A stretch of DNA of 64,000 nucleotides from Lachnospiraceae bacterium JLR.KK002 (lineage in GTDB: Bacteria > Bacillota > Clostridia > Lachnospirales > Lachnospiraceae): assembly GCA_036941025.1 (NCBI GenBank), contig JAYMNP010000001.1:620001-684000 (forward strand), read 5' to 3'. Positions 27,113 to 36,169 of this stretch are shown here, one piece after another. The translations under genes were made by a program, and so were the position numbers. Within the stretch, counting starts at the first letter, position 1, and each line of letters starts with the position of its first letter. A model generated the notes under the pieces. That model was not told the DNA's origin. It saw only the letters and a program-made list of their open reading frames with translations, and ran no database searches.

Positions 27113-28189
27113 ATGTTTGATAAATTAGAAGATATTCTTCTTCGCTTTGAAGAAATTATGAATCAGCTGAGTGAGCCGGATGTGGCCAATGATACCGGTC
27201 GTTTTCGTAAACTGATGAAAGAACAGAGTGATTTAACTCCCATTGTGGAAACATATAAAGAATATAAGCAGGCAAAACAGAACGTGGAAGATTCTCTTGC
27301 CATGTTAGAGGATGAAAGCGACGAGGAATTGCGGGAACTGGCCAGAGAAGAACTGAATGATTCCAAAAAGAAAATAGAAGAACTGGAAAAGAAACTGAAA
27401 ATCCTGCTTCTGCCCAAAGACCCCAACGATGATAAAAATGTAATTGTGGAAATCCGCGCAGGAGCAGGCGGGGATGAAGCTGCGCTTTTTGCAGCGGAAA
27501 TTTACCGCATGTATGTACATTATGCGGAAGGCAGACGCTGGAAGGTAGAGACAGTGGAATGTGAGGAAATCGGTATTGGCGGCATGAAAAATGTAACTTT
27601 TATGATTACCGGACAGGGAGCCTATTCCGTAATGAAATATGAATCCGGTGTACACCGGGTACAGAGAGTTCCGGAAACGGAATCTGGCGGGCGTATTCAC
27701 ACATCCACCATTACTGTGGCGGTTATGCCGGAAGCAGAAGAAGTGGATGTGGTCATTGATGAAAAGGATATAAGGATTGATGTTATGCGTGCGTCGGGAA
27801 ATGGCGGACAGTGTGTCAATACCACGGATTCGGCAGTTCGCCTGACCCATTTTCCCACCGGAATCGTAATATACAGCCAGACGGAAAAATCTCAGCTCCA
27901 GAATAAGGATAAGGCTTTTGCGCTGCTCCGCGCAAAACTTTACGATATGGAGTGCCAGAAACAGCATGACGCTGAGGCGGAAGCCAGAAGAAGCCAGATT
28001 GGAACAGGAGACCGTTCTGAAAAAATCAGAACTTATAACTTTCCCCAGGGACGTGTGACAGATCACCGAATCAATCTGACATTGTATAAACTGGATAAGG
28101 TCATGAACGGCGATATTCAGGAAATTGTGGATGCATGTATTGCAGCCGACCAGGCGGCGAAGCTGGCGAACATGGGGGAGAGTGCCTGA
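27113..28189 (+). CDS. prfA: Peptide chain release factor 1
   Basis: 358 residues. It reads UAA and UAG stop codons and triggers peptide release. The GGQ loop is at [20 protein letters not shown] (about 226-245), with the Gln that PrmC methylates. The region [19 protein letters not shown] (about 119-137) is the conserved entry to domain 2. The family usually has GGAGGQ; the SGNGGQ form is common in Clostridia. Full length. Confidence 0.96.
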   Translation: MFDKLEDILLRFEEIMNQLSEPDVANDTGRFRKLMKEQSDLTPIVETYKEYKQAKQNVEDSLAMLEDESDEELRELAREELNDSKKKIEELEKKLKILLLPKDPNDDKNVIVEIRAGAGGDEAALFAAEIYRMYVHYAEGRRWKVETVECEEIGIGGMKNVTFMITGQGAYSVMKYESGVHRVQRVPETESGGRIHTSTITVAVMPEAEEVDVVIDEKDIRIDVMRASGNGGQCVNTTDSAVRLTHFPTGIVIYSQTEKSQLQNKDKAFALLRAKLYDMECQKQHDAEAEARRSQIGTGDRSEKIRTYNFPQGRVTDHRINLTLYKLDKVMNGDIQEIVDACIAADQAAKLANMGESA

Positions 28190-28250
28190 GAATTGTGTTT
28201 TGAGTGGGGATTTGGAAATTTAGAATGGGTGAGAATTGAATAAAAACAGA

Positions 28251-28288
28251 AAAAGACGGTCATGGACAGCTTCATCGACAGTCTTTTT
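28251..28288 (+). terminator. Probable terminator downstream of prfA
   Basis: AAAAAGAC near 28250 pairs with GTCTTTTTTT near 28281, with inner partial pairing. The remainder of the 286-base gap to 28476 holds no clear gene. Confidence 0.55.
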
Positions 28289-28475
28289 TTGTTTTCCGGG
28301 CTTTATAGATGCACGGTATATCTCTGTTTGGGCAATATGGATGTTTGTATAGTTCCTGCAGGAAAAAGTGATGGGCTTTTTTATGTTGTGGGGACATTGG
28401 GCGGTGTGATATACTTGTGATAATAAAAAGCGTTACAGGAATATTTGAATGTAAAAAATACAGGGAGGTTTTTGT

Positions 28476-28775
28476 ATGTCTGAAAGATTAACATGGGAAG
28501 AAATTCAGGAAAGATACCCGGACCAGTGGGTAGGATTAGCAGAGGTAGAATATGAACCGGATAATGATGCAACGATAAAGACTGCAATTGTGAAATATAC
28601 GGATAAGTCGAAAAATGAGCTGACGCGGATGCAGATTCAGACAAATGGTAACTTGCCGGGGAGCTATACAACGCCGGATCATGTTTTCCAGATGGGGCAG
28701 TGGGGTATTTCGGATGAGGCAATTTACATTGAATATGAATATAAAATACCAGACCGTATACCTGAATTTCCCTGA
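28476..28775 (+). CDS. Hypothetical protein (99 residues)
   Basis: ATG behind RBS GGGAGG. Soluble and acidic, starting MSERLTWEEIQERYPDQWVG, with beta-rich middle segments (AEVEY, KTAIVKYT) and Trp/Tyr-rich C-terminus. It resembles small clostridial proteins that start with the same WEEI..YP..WVGL phrase. I know no function. It has its own leader and is not obviously linked to neighbours. Confidence 0.6.
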   Translation: MSERLTWEEIQERYPDQWVGLAEVEYEPDNDATIKTAIVKYTDKSKNELTRMQIQTNGNLPGSYTTPDHVFQMGQWGISDEAIYIEYEYKIPDRIPEFP

Positions 28776-28894
28776 TGCACATATCTTTGCCTGCTAATGT
28801 AAGGAGTCTCCGAATAGAAGATTTTTGTTTGTCTCAATATAAGTTCAGTGGCGGTGTCATCAGGTTCCGTGCAGGAGCTTATCAGATAGAATCC

Positions 28895-29155
28895 CTATAA
28901 CACAACAACTATTATAATAATTATTATAAGTAACGTAAACATGAGTGATGCCAGTAATAAGCAGGGTTTATGTGCGAGAGGTTCTGTTTGTCTGGAATTT
29001 GGCATGATACCTTTTTCGTAGTCCGTTAATATTTTCCTGGCTTCTTTTAAAGTCACACCTGTTGCTGCACGTAATTGGCGTGCGGCTTCTGCGCTGCGGG
29101 CATCATGATGTTGTAAAAGTTCATTTAAATCGTATTCTACATTATTTATTTTCAT
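28895..29155 (-). CDS. Small protein with L7/L12-like helix and C-terminal membrane anchor
   Basis: 86 residues with RBS AGGAAG. The N-terminal half carries AARQLRAATGVTLKEARKIL (about 25-44), which resembles the ribosomal L7/L12 C-terminal domain motif VK..TGLGLKEAK. The C-terminus (about 66-86) is a run of Leu, Ile and Val ending at the last residue, a tail anchor. Function unknown; the L7/L12 resemblance is limited to one helix-turn-helix segment. Confidence 0.6.
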   Translation of the reverse strand: MKINNVEYDLNELLQHHDARSAEAARQLRAATGVTLKEARKILTDYEKGIMPNSRQTEPLAHKPCLLLASLMFTLLIIIIIIVVVL

Positions 29156-29339
29156 TGCAATGCTTCCTCAAATATTTTAAATGATTTATTTCGTATTCAG
29201 GTCTCCCCTCTGGCCTTCAGGTCTCCTCCCCAATGCAAATCTCAATATTTATTATACCACAGAGCCGGGAAACTGTAAAATAATTTAATATCAGAAACCG
29301 CAGAAAAACAGCGTTAGTAAGAATTTTCTGATAAATTCA

Positions 29340-29392
29340 TTGACAGAAAGAAATATTGCCCATATAATTAAACCATAAGTTTAATTATATGG
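29340..29392 (+). promoter_or_regulatory. tetR promoter with overlapping palindromic operator
   Basis: TTGACA (29340-29345) and TATAAT (29363-29368) with a 17-base spacer, both perfect consensus. A perfect 14-bp inverted repeat CCATATAATTAAAC/GTTTAATTATATGG (29360-29373, 29379-29392) starts in the spacer and covers the -10 box. The layout predicts tight autorepression by the TetR protein encoded 10 bases downstream. Confidence 0.85.
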
Positions 29393-29401
29393 GGAGAACA
29401 T

Positions 29402-30073
29402 ATGGGACGAAGAAAGAAAGAGCCGAGAAGTGTGCACAGGGAGCACATAGCCTCTGCGGCATCCGTTTTGTTTATGGAAAGAGGGATTACCGCAACTTCC
29501 ATGGATGATATAGCGAAAGCCGCCGGATACAGCAAAGCAACAATATATGTGTATTTTAAAAACAAAGAGGAGATAGTTGGTATTTTAGTATTGAACAGCA
29601 TGAAAAAACTTTATGACTGTATATCTTCTGCATTGGTACAGCAGCAAACCACAAAAGCGAGATATGATGGTATCTGTCATGGTCTGGTACAGTATCAGGA
29701 AGAATTTCCATTTTATTTCAGAATGGTGCTGGATAAAATCAACATTGATTTCGATGATGAGGCCTGCCTGCCGGAAGAAAAGGATACTTATCAAATCGGA
29801 GAAGAAATAAATGAAAAAATAAAGGAATTTTTAGTATGCGGTATGGAAAAAGGAGATTTGCGCTGTGATTTGGAAATTATGCCTGTTATATTTAACTTTT
29901 GGGGTATGCTTGCCGGAATTATTCAGCTTGCCGCAAATAAAGAAGACTATCTGAAAAAGTCAATGGGTTTAACGAAAACACAGTTTTTGGACTATGGTTT
30001 TTCCATGCTGTATGATTCGATTACAGCCAGGAAACCGTCCGGGCGGGCAGTTAAAAGACTGGGAGGCGCCTGA
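29402..30073 (+). CDS. TetR family transcriptional regulator
   Basis: 223 residues. N-terminal HTH (about 15-60): ITATSMDDIAKAAGYSKATI, followed by YVYFKNKEEI. The ligand domain (about 65-205) is all helical, with no recognised ligand class. The palindrome over its own promoter suggests autoregulation, and the flavodoxin-fold gene 130 bases downstream is the likely regulated partner. Confidence 0.9.
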   Translation: MGRRKKEPRSVHREHIASAASVLFMERGITATSMDDIAKAAGYSKATIYVYFKNKEEIVGILVLNSMKKLYDCISSALVQQQTTKARYDGICHGLVQYQEEFPFYFRMVLDKINIDFDDEACLPEEKDTYQIGEEINEKIKEFLVCGMEKGDLRCDLEIMPVIFNFWGMLAGIIQLAANKEDYLKKSMGLTKTQFLDYGFSMLYDSITARKPSGRAVKRLGGA

Positions 30074-30201
30074 AATACGGACATTGATATTCCGGAGAAA
30101 TGTTGACATTGTATCAGGTGCAGCAAATTCGAGTATTGTCATAAAAAAGAGGTTGAAAATGTCATTCTCAGAAGCGAGGGAACTCGTACAGGAGGAAAAA
30201 T

Positions 30202-30900
30202 ATGCAGATTACAATTATACACGGCCAGAGCCATAAAGGCTCCACTTACCATATTGCCAGAATGCTGGCCGGGAAACTGGAAGGAAATGTTACGGAATTT
30301 TTCCTGCCGAAAGATTTTTCATCTTTTTGCGTGGGATGTACCGGTTGTTTTGAAAAATCAGAAACTCTGTGTCCCCATTACGAAATGTTAAAACCCATAA
30401 CGGAAGCCCTGGACCAGGCAGATGTGATTATTCTGGCAAGTCCCGTTTATGTCTATCATGCTACCGGAGCCATGAAAAATCTGCTGGACCATTACGGGTA
30501 TCGCTGGATGGTACATCGTCCGGAAGAAAAGATGTTCCGCAAGCAGGCAGTCTGTATTTCCACAGCAGCTGGCGCCGGGATGAGAAGTACCAATAAGGAC
30601 ATGGCTGACAGTATGTTTTTCTGGGGAGTTGCCAGAACCTGGCGGTATGGCGTGGCGGTGATGGAGGTGTCCTGGAAAAATGTCAGACCGGGAATTAAAC
30701 GGCGCATTGACGCAAAAACCACCATACTGGCAAGGAAAATCAGAAAAAATTACGGACATGTGAAACCTTCCATAAAAACCAGAATCTTTTTTAATATTAT
30801 GCGGCTGGCACAGAAAAAGGGTTTTAACGAGGCAGATGGGGAATACTGGAAAGCGAAGGGATGGACGGGAAGAAAAAGGCCCTGGGGGAAGGAAGTATAA
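30202..30900 (+). CDS. Flavodoxin-fold NAD(P)H-dependent oxidoreductase
   Basis: 232 residues with RBS AGGAGG. FMN-binding phrase HGQSHKGSTYHIA (residues 6-18), then CVGCTGCF (about 45-52), a Cys-rich segment typical of iron-sulfur-flavoprotein-like reductases, and ASPVYVYHATGAMKNLLDH (about 80-98), the flavin-contact region. Such proteins reduce quinones, nitro compounds or azo dyes. Regulation by the upstream TetR gene is likely from position. Confidence 0.85.
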   Translation: MQITIIHGQSHKGSTYHIARMLAGKLEGNVTEFFLPKDFSSFCVGCTGCFEKSETLCPHYEMLKPITEALDQADVIILASPVYVYHATGAMKNLLDHYGYRWMVHRPEEKMFRKQAVCISTAAGAGMRSTNKDMADSMFFWGVARTWRYGVAVMEVSWKNVRPGIKRRIDAKTTILARKIRKNYGHVKPSIKTRIFFNIMRLAQKKGFNEADGEYWKAKGWTGRKRPWGKEV

Positions 30901-30993
30901 ATTTTGCCTGTTTGACAGGTGTATGAACAGTGTGATAGAGTAAAGTATCATGTGTGGGAATGAAGCAAATAAAAATGTCAGGGAGTGAGATAA

Positions 30994-32154
30994 TTGCATA
31001 AGATTCAGATAGAATATATGGGGCCTGTGAAGGAACTGGAAGTGAAGGATTTTAATCTGCTTATCGGGGAACAGGCAACAGGGAAAAGCACTGTGGCAAA
31101 GGCGGTATATTTTTTCAGGATTATAAAAACCACGCTGGCAGATTATCTTTGCCAGTTGTATGATACATCCCTTTACAATGGAAAAGATGTCAGCGGCGGA
31201 TTCCATAAGGTTTAAAAAAAAGAACTGAAGTCAGTTCTGATGTCACTGTTTGGGTATAGCTGGGATTTGGATAAACGTCTGCATTTAAAGTATGAATATA
31301 CAGATACTATCTGGATTGAGGTAAAATTGAAAAAAGGAGATAAAAAATTTTTTAATGTTATTTATTCTCCAAAACTGAATTATGAGATAGAGAAATTAGA
31401 GAAAGAGGCACTGGAATTGTATCAGCAAAAGCAGGAGACTACTGTTATCAGCCTTGCCTATGCCAGCAGAGAGCGGCTGCGGAATTACGATAATTTCAGG
31501 AACAGTGTGAATCAGATATTTGATGACTATAAAGAAACCTATTATATACCGGCCGGGCGCAGTATGATTGCATTGCTGGTTAATAACCGTTTCCTGATTG
31601 AAAATGAAAATCTGGATTTAATAACCAGACAGTTTATGCAGATCATTGATAATATTCATGGATTATTTTCAGATGGAATTCGAAATGTTCATAAGCGCTA
31701 TCCGGATGGAGAACGAAAATTTGATGTTGAAAAAACATCGGAAATGATAATTTCTGATTTGAAGGGGGATTATCAGTATTCGGAGGGAAAAGAATATATC
31801 GTTGTACCGGGCGGTGAATCTTCGGATGAAAAGATACCAATCAATTTTGCCTCGTCAGGACAGCAGGAAGTGTTATAGCTGTTGAATCAACTGTACATTC
31901 TGATGTTAAAAAAAGAAGAAGCATTTGTAATTGTTGAAGAGCCGGAGGCCCATTTATATCCCTCTCTGCAGCATAAGCTGGTTGAATTTATCGCTTATTT
32001 TGCAAATATCAATCACAGTTCTGTATTGATTACGACACACAGCCCCTATATCCTGACTTCGGTTTCATTATGTAAAAGTAACAAAATCGGACAGATACAG
32101 CAACGGGAGACAAATCATATGTTCACCGGAAGCACCGATATCGATTCCCTTTGA
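30994..32154 (+). pseudogene. AAA family ATPase, interrupted by two in-frame stops
   Basis: One reading frame (TTG start at 30994) runs to 32154 broken only by TAA at 31213-31215 and TAG at 31876-31878. N-terminus has Walker A GEQATGKSTVAKA (about residues 27-39). After the second stop come NQLYILML, VIVEEPEAHLYPSLQHKL (Walker B with the ABC-like D-loop) and VLITTHSPYIL, the H-loop. The family sequence around the second stop is usually QQEVLWxLN, so TAG most likely replaced TGG. The C-terminal end also seems short. Family members are ATPases of retron, OLD-like or toxin-related systems; here it has no partner. Confidence 0.85.
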
Positions 32155-32202
32155 CAATCAGGAAGGTAAATAAAGAGAAATCTGTTCCAGATTTTACAGC
32201 AA

Positions 32203-32254
32203 AAGTCCCCGGCTGCTGAAAACACAGAAAAATGTTTCAGCAGCCGGGGACTTT
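32203..32254. terminator. Bidirectional terminator
   Basis: AAAGTCCCCGGCTGCTGAAA (from 32203) pairs perfectly with its complement ending at 32254, with A- and T-rich sides for both directions. It separates the ATPase pseudogene from the convergent His/Cys repeat gene. Confidence 0.85.
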
Positions 32255-32279
32255 GAAAAATATCCTGGTCATTCCGTGA

Positions 32280-32792
32280 TTATGCAACAGAATGAACCTT
32301 TCCATTGGAATGAATGGTCTTATGATACTTGCAGTATTTCTTACAGCTCTTAATGTTCTTGTGAGTGGTTTTGTGATAAGGGCAGTAATGACTGCAGCTT
32401 TTCAGGTTCTTATGAACCGTTTTGTGGTAAGAACAGTAATGATTGCAGCTCCTGAGGTTCTTATGAACCGTTTTGTGATAAGAGCAGTAATGGTTACAGT
32501 TCTTGAGATTATTGTGTACTGTCTTGTGGTAAGAGCAGTAATGATTGCAGTTCTTAAGGTTGCTGTGGATTTCATGATGGTAGGGGCAGTAATTCTGGCA
32601 GCTTTCCTCACTGTCATGATGCGTATGATGGTAAGGGCAGTTAAATCCGGAATTCGTTCCGCTGTCATTGTAATTGTGGTGCCCGCCGCCATGATGCCCG
32701 TGAGCCATTACAGGTGCAGAAAAACTGCCTGCCAGAACAACAGTTGCCATTACAGCGGCCAGGGCTTTTTTGCAGTTCTTAAAAAAATTCAT
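32280..32792 (-). CDS. Secreted His/Cys-rich 17-residue repeat protein
   Basis: 170 residues from the ATG behind RBS GGGAGG. A signal peptide (about 1-31: KKALAAVMATVVLAG ... PVMA) precedes a His/Gly linker (HGHHGGGHHNYN), then seven tandem 17-residue repeats. A typical unit is CSYHKTVHKNLKSCNHY: Cys-1, Tyr-3, His-4, His-8, Cys-14, His-16 and Tyr-17 are nearly invariant. The first unit has CPYHHTHHDSEESCQNY and the last is degenerate. Each unit offers two Cys and three His, a plausible zinc or other metal site. Lys between them makes the protein basic. Likely extracellular or cell-wall associated; no family known to me. Confidence 0.75.
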   Translation of the reverse strand: MNFFKNCKKALAAVMATVVLAGSFSAPVMAHGHHGGGHHNYNDSGTNSGFNCPYHHTHHDSEESCQNYCPYHHEIHSNLKNCNHYCSYHKTVHNNLKNCNHYCSYHKTVHKNLRSCNHYCSYHKTVHKNLKSCSHYCPYHKTTHKNIKSCKKYCKYHKTIHSNGKVHSVA

Positions 32793-32876
32793 TCCCAATT
32801 CCTCCCAATTCCAGTCTTTTACTTATAATACGACGCAGCAACCGAAATCCTTGCAAAAATTTCGCAAAATAAAAAA

Positions 32877-33974
32877 TTATTTTCCAAGGTAGTAATGTCC
32901 ATATGCGTCAGCAGCTTTGATAGCAGCGCAAACGGTTTCCGGAGTAACTTCAAAAGGCATGTTATGTAAGGTGTCAGTTTCCGCACATGCGGCAGCGGCT
33001 ACTGCCATAATCTTTTCGTCTGTCACTTCTTCCACGCCTAATTCCTTCAGGGTAACCGGAAGTCCCAGGTCGATACACCAGGTAATGATATCTTCCAGCT
33101 CATCGGCAGGAATGTTTTCCAGTACAAGCTGGGTGATGGTTCCGAACGCTACTTTTTCACCATGATACATGTGATGGCATTCTTCCAGTACGGTCAGTCC
33201 GTTGTGAATGGCGTGCGCTCCTGCCAGACCGCCGCTCTCAAAACCAATACCGCTTAAGAGAGTGTTTGCTTCGATGACTTTTTCCACTGCGGGAGTACAT
33301 GCGCCTGCTTCCAGGGCCAGTTTTGCTTTCATGCCTTCCTCCATCAGTGTGTTAAAACACAGTTCTGCCAGAGTCATTGCAGCAGAAGTTGCCAGGCCGC
33401 CTGCACAGGTAGCTGCTCCGCTGTTTTTGCAGGCTCTTGCTTCGAAATAAGTAGCCAGCGCGTCTCCCATACCGGATACCGTCAGACGAACCGGAGATTT
33501 TGTAACGATTTCCGTATCCATCAGGACCAGATTTGGATTGGCCGGGAGGAACAGGTATTCTTCAAACACCCCTTCGTCCGTATAAATGACAGACAACGCA
33601 CTGCAGGGAGCGTCGGTGGAGGCAATGGTGGGGCAGATCAGAACCGGAAGAGATTTATGGTATGCCACAGCCTTGGCAGTATCCAGAATCTTACCGCCGC
33701 CGATACCGATAATCATTTCGCACTGATTGTCTTCCGCAACTTTAATTAATCGATTGATTTCTGTTTTGCTGCATTCCCCGTTAAAATAGTCGAAGACAGT
33801 ACTGACTTCCTTTCCTGCGAAGCTGCCTTCCACAATATCCCCAATTCTCTTAAAGCCTGATGCTGTAATCAGAATCAGAGCTTTTTTGCCGTATTTTTCA
33901 GCGTATTCCCCCAGTTTTTTCATTTCCCCTGCGCCCTGCACATATTTGTTCGGGCTGATTAAAATGTTTGCCAT
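32877..33974 (-). CDS. gldA: Glycerol dehydrogenase
   Basis: 365 residues from the ATG after RBS AAAGGAGG; the frame extends 15 codons upstream without support. It oxidises glycerol to dihydroxyacetone with NAD+. Group III metal-dependent alcohol dehydrogenase: IIGIGGGKILDTAKAVA (about 87-103; NAD binding), TIASTDAPCSALSVIY (about 116-131), and metal-binding residues D in MGDALATYFEA (about 171), H in GLAGAHAIHNGL (about 254) and H in MYHGEKVAFG (about 271). Complete. Confidence 0.94.
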   Translation of the reverse strand: MANILISPNKYVQGAGEMKKLGEYAEKYGKKALILITASGFKRIGDIVEGSFAGKEVSTVFDYFNGECSKTEINRLIKVAEDNQCEMIIGIGGGKILDTAKAVAYHKSLPVLICPTIASTDAPCSALSVIYTDEGVFEEYLFLPANPNLVLMDTEIVTKSPVRLTVSGMGDALATYFEARACKNSGAATCAGGLATSAAMTLAELCFNTLMEEGMKAKLALEAGACTPAVEKVIEANTLLSGIGFESGGLAGAHAIHNGLTVLEECHHMYHGEKVAFGTITQLVLENIPADELEDIITWCIDLGLPVTLKELGVEEVTDEKIMAVAAAACAETDTLHNMPFEVTPETVCAAIKAADAYGHYYLGK

Positions 33975-34158
33975 GTAAAAATACCTCCTTTGGTTGTGTC
34001 TGATGGTTGTTTGCTGCATGTATTCATTGTATGCCCTGTTCCGGTGTCTGTCAACGGAGAAAGGGAAAAAGGTTGCAAAAAAAATCCACTTGAAGTATGA
34101 TATGGAAGAAAAATGGAAAAAAATGCAAATTACATAAAGAATACAGAGGATAAAACGG

Positions 34159-35478
34159 ATGATGATTCGGGAATACCAGAAAGAAGATGTGTACGAGGCA
34201 CTGCAGCAGAGATTTCATTTTCTGTTTCAGGAATTTGACAATATTTATGTTTCCTTCAGCGGAGGAAAAGACAGCGGGGTGCTTTTGAATCTGTTTTTGG
34301 ATTTTAAACGCCAGTATTATCCGGCCCGGACCGTAGGGCTGTTTCATCAGGATTTTGAGGCCCAGTATACGGTAACCACAGAGTATGTGGAACGGACGTT
34401 CCATCGGCTGGAGGATGAACTGGACCTTTACTGGGTCTGCCTTCCCATGGCAACAAGGACAGCTCTCAGCAGCTATGAAATGTACTGGTATCCCTGGGAT
34501 GACACCAAAAAGGATATCTGGGTGCGGCCCATGCCTCAGTATCCCTATGTAATCAATATGGAGCGTCCCTTTACCCATTACCGTTACCGGATGCCACAGG
34601 AAAATCTGGCAAAACAGTTCGGAAGATTTTATAAGGAGCAGCATGGCAGGAAGAAAACCGTCTGCCTGCTGGGCATACGGGCGGAAGAATCCCTGCAGCG
34701 GTACAGCGGTTTTCTGAACCGGAAATACGGATACAAAGGAGAATGCTGGATTTCCAAACAGTTTAAGGACGTCTGGTGTGCGTCGCCTCTTTATGACTGG
34801 ACCAACAATGACGTGTGGGCGGCTAATTTCAAATTCGGATATGATTATAACAAACTGTATGACCTGTATTATATGGCCGGCTTAAAGCCCAGCCAGATGC
34901 GGGTGGCTTCTCCCTTTAACGATTATGCCAGAGACAGTCTGAATCTGTACCGGGTCATTGATCCGGAAATCTGGGCCAGACTGGTAGGCCGGGTGCGGGG
35001 CGCCAATTTCGGCGCGGTGTATGCCAGAACCAAAGCTCTGGGCTACCGGAATATTACCCTTCCGGAGGGGCATACCTGGGAATCCTACACGAAATTTCTG
35101 CTGGACACCCTTCCGGTGAGAATCCGCAATAATTATGTGAAAAAATTCCGGACTTCCATGCGGTTCTGGCATGAGACCGGCGGCGGCCTGTCGGAAGAAA
35201 CCATTCAGGAACTGCTGGATCACGGTTATCAGATTCGCAGAAACGGGATTTCCAATTATACGGTGAATAAAAGTTCCAGAATTGTATTTACCGGGAAAAT
35301 ACCCGACGACACAGATGACATTAAAACCACCAAAGACATTCCAAGCTGGAAGCGCATGTGCTACTGTATCCTGAGAAACGACCATATCTGCAGATTTATG
35401 GGATTTGGACTGACCAGCAGGGAAAAGGCACAGATTGAAGCCATACGAAGAAAATACGGTGAATTTGCGGAAAAGTAA
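34159..35478 (+). CDS. IbrA-like PAPS-reductase-family protein (DUF3440)
   Basis: 439 residues. The PP-loop is SFSGGKDSGVLLNL (about 32-45), the ATP pyrophosphatase signature shared by PAPS reductases and DndC. Further on GIRAEES (about 175) and the C-terminal DUF3440 region with PSWKRMCYCILRNDH. Enterobacterial IbrA has the same architecture and acts with IbrB as an activator of immunoglobulin-binding (eib) genes. The next gene, 33 bases downstream, is the IbrB partner. Active reaction is unknown: PP-loop enzymes adenylate a substrate or make a thiol or sulfite. Confidence 0.85.
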   Translation: MMIREYQKEDVYEALQQRFHFLFQEFDNIYVSFSGGKDSGVLLNLFLDFKRQYYPARTVGLFHQDFEAQYTVTTEYVERTFHRLEDELDLYWVCLPMATRTALSSYEMYWYPWDDTKKDIWVRPMPQYPYVINMERPFTHYRYRMPQENLAKQFGRFYKEQHGRKKTVCLLGIRAEESLQRYSGFLNRKYGYKGECWISKQFKDVWCASPLYDWTNNDVWAANFKFGYDYNKLYDLYYMAGLKPSQMRVASPFNDYARDSLNLYRVIDPEIWARLVGRVRGANFGAVYARTKALGYRNITLPEGHTWESYTKFLLDTLPVRIRNNYVKKFRTSMRFWHETGGGLSEETIQELLDHGYQIRRNGISNYTVNKSSRIVFTGKIPDDTDDIKTTKDIPSWKRMCYCILRNDHICRFMGFGLTSREKAQIEAIRRKYGEFAEK

Positions 35479-35511
35479 AAATATGGACAAAAGATACGGA
35501 GGATTTTCAGA

Positions 35512-36063
35512 ATGAACAGTGCATACAAAAGTCCGGCATACCGGGTAGTACCGGTGCCCATAGAAAAAATCGTACCCAATTCTTATAACCCCAATGCGGT
35601 TGCGCCGCCGGAAATGCGGCTTCTTTACGACAGTATCAAAGAGGACGGTTACACCATGCCCATTGTATGTTATTACTCCAAAAAAGAAGACGTTTATGTG
35701 ATTGTGGACGGATTTCACCGTTATCGGATTATGAAAGAGCATAAGGATATTTATGAGAGGGAAAACGGTATGCTTCCGGTAACTGTCATTGACAAGTCCA
35801 TTTCCAACCGGATGGCCAGCACCATAAGGCATAACCGGGCCAGAGGCAGCCATGATGTGGATTTGATGAGTAATATCATCAGAGAACTTCACGAAATCGG
35901 CAGGTCGGACGAATGGATTGCAAAGCATATGGGCATGAGCAAAGATGAAATTCTGCGGCTGAAACAGATTACCGGCCTGGCAGCCCTGTTTCGCGATGTG
36001 AATTTCGGGAAAGCCTGGAAGCCGGTGGAGCGGGAAGAAGAGGATGTTGATTCTTTTTCATAA
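35512..36063 (+). CDS. IbrB-like ParB-fold protein
   Basis: 183 residues. It begins with a ParB/Srx-like domain (PIEKIVPNSYNPNAVAPPEM), with VIVDGFHRYRIMKE (about 63-76) as the family core and TIRHNRARGSHDVDLMSNII (about 104-123) after it. A helical C-terminal part holds an HTH-like stretch (IAKHMGMSKDEILRLKQIT). The IbrA gene precedes it. The pair has an unresolved biochemical role; proposed ones include DNA-related modification, by analogy with ParB-like DndB. Confidence 0.85.
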   Translation: MNSAYKSPAYRVVPVPIEKIVPNSYNPNAVAPPEMRLLYDSIKEDGYTMPIVCYYSKKEDVYVIVDGFHRYRIMKEHKDIYERENGMLPVTVIDKSISNRMASTIRHNRARGSHDVDLMSNIIRELHEIGRSDEWIAKHMGMSKDEILRLKQITGLAALFRDVNFGKAWKPVEREEEDVDSFS

Positions 36064-36169
36064 TATGTCAAAAATTGTCACCATGTCTGTACTTCCAGGA
36101 AAAGTGACGTCAGTTAAGACGGAAACGGGTTCAGAAGAAAAGCGTGGCTGCGAAAGATTTAAAATCAGT

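Noticed and set aside
30159..30236. 25-codon ORF overlapping the flavodoxin gene start
   Set aside because: No RBS and it overlaps the true RBS and start; probably chance.
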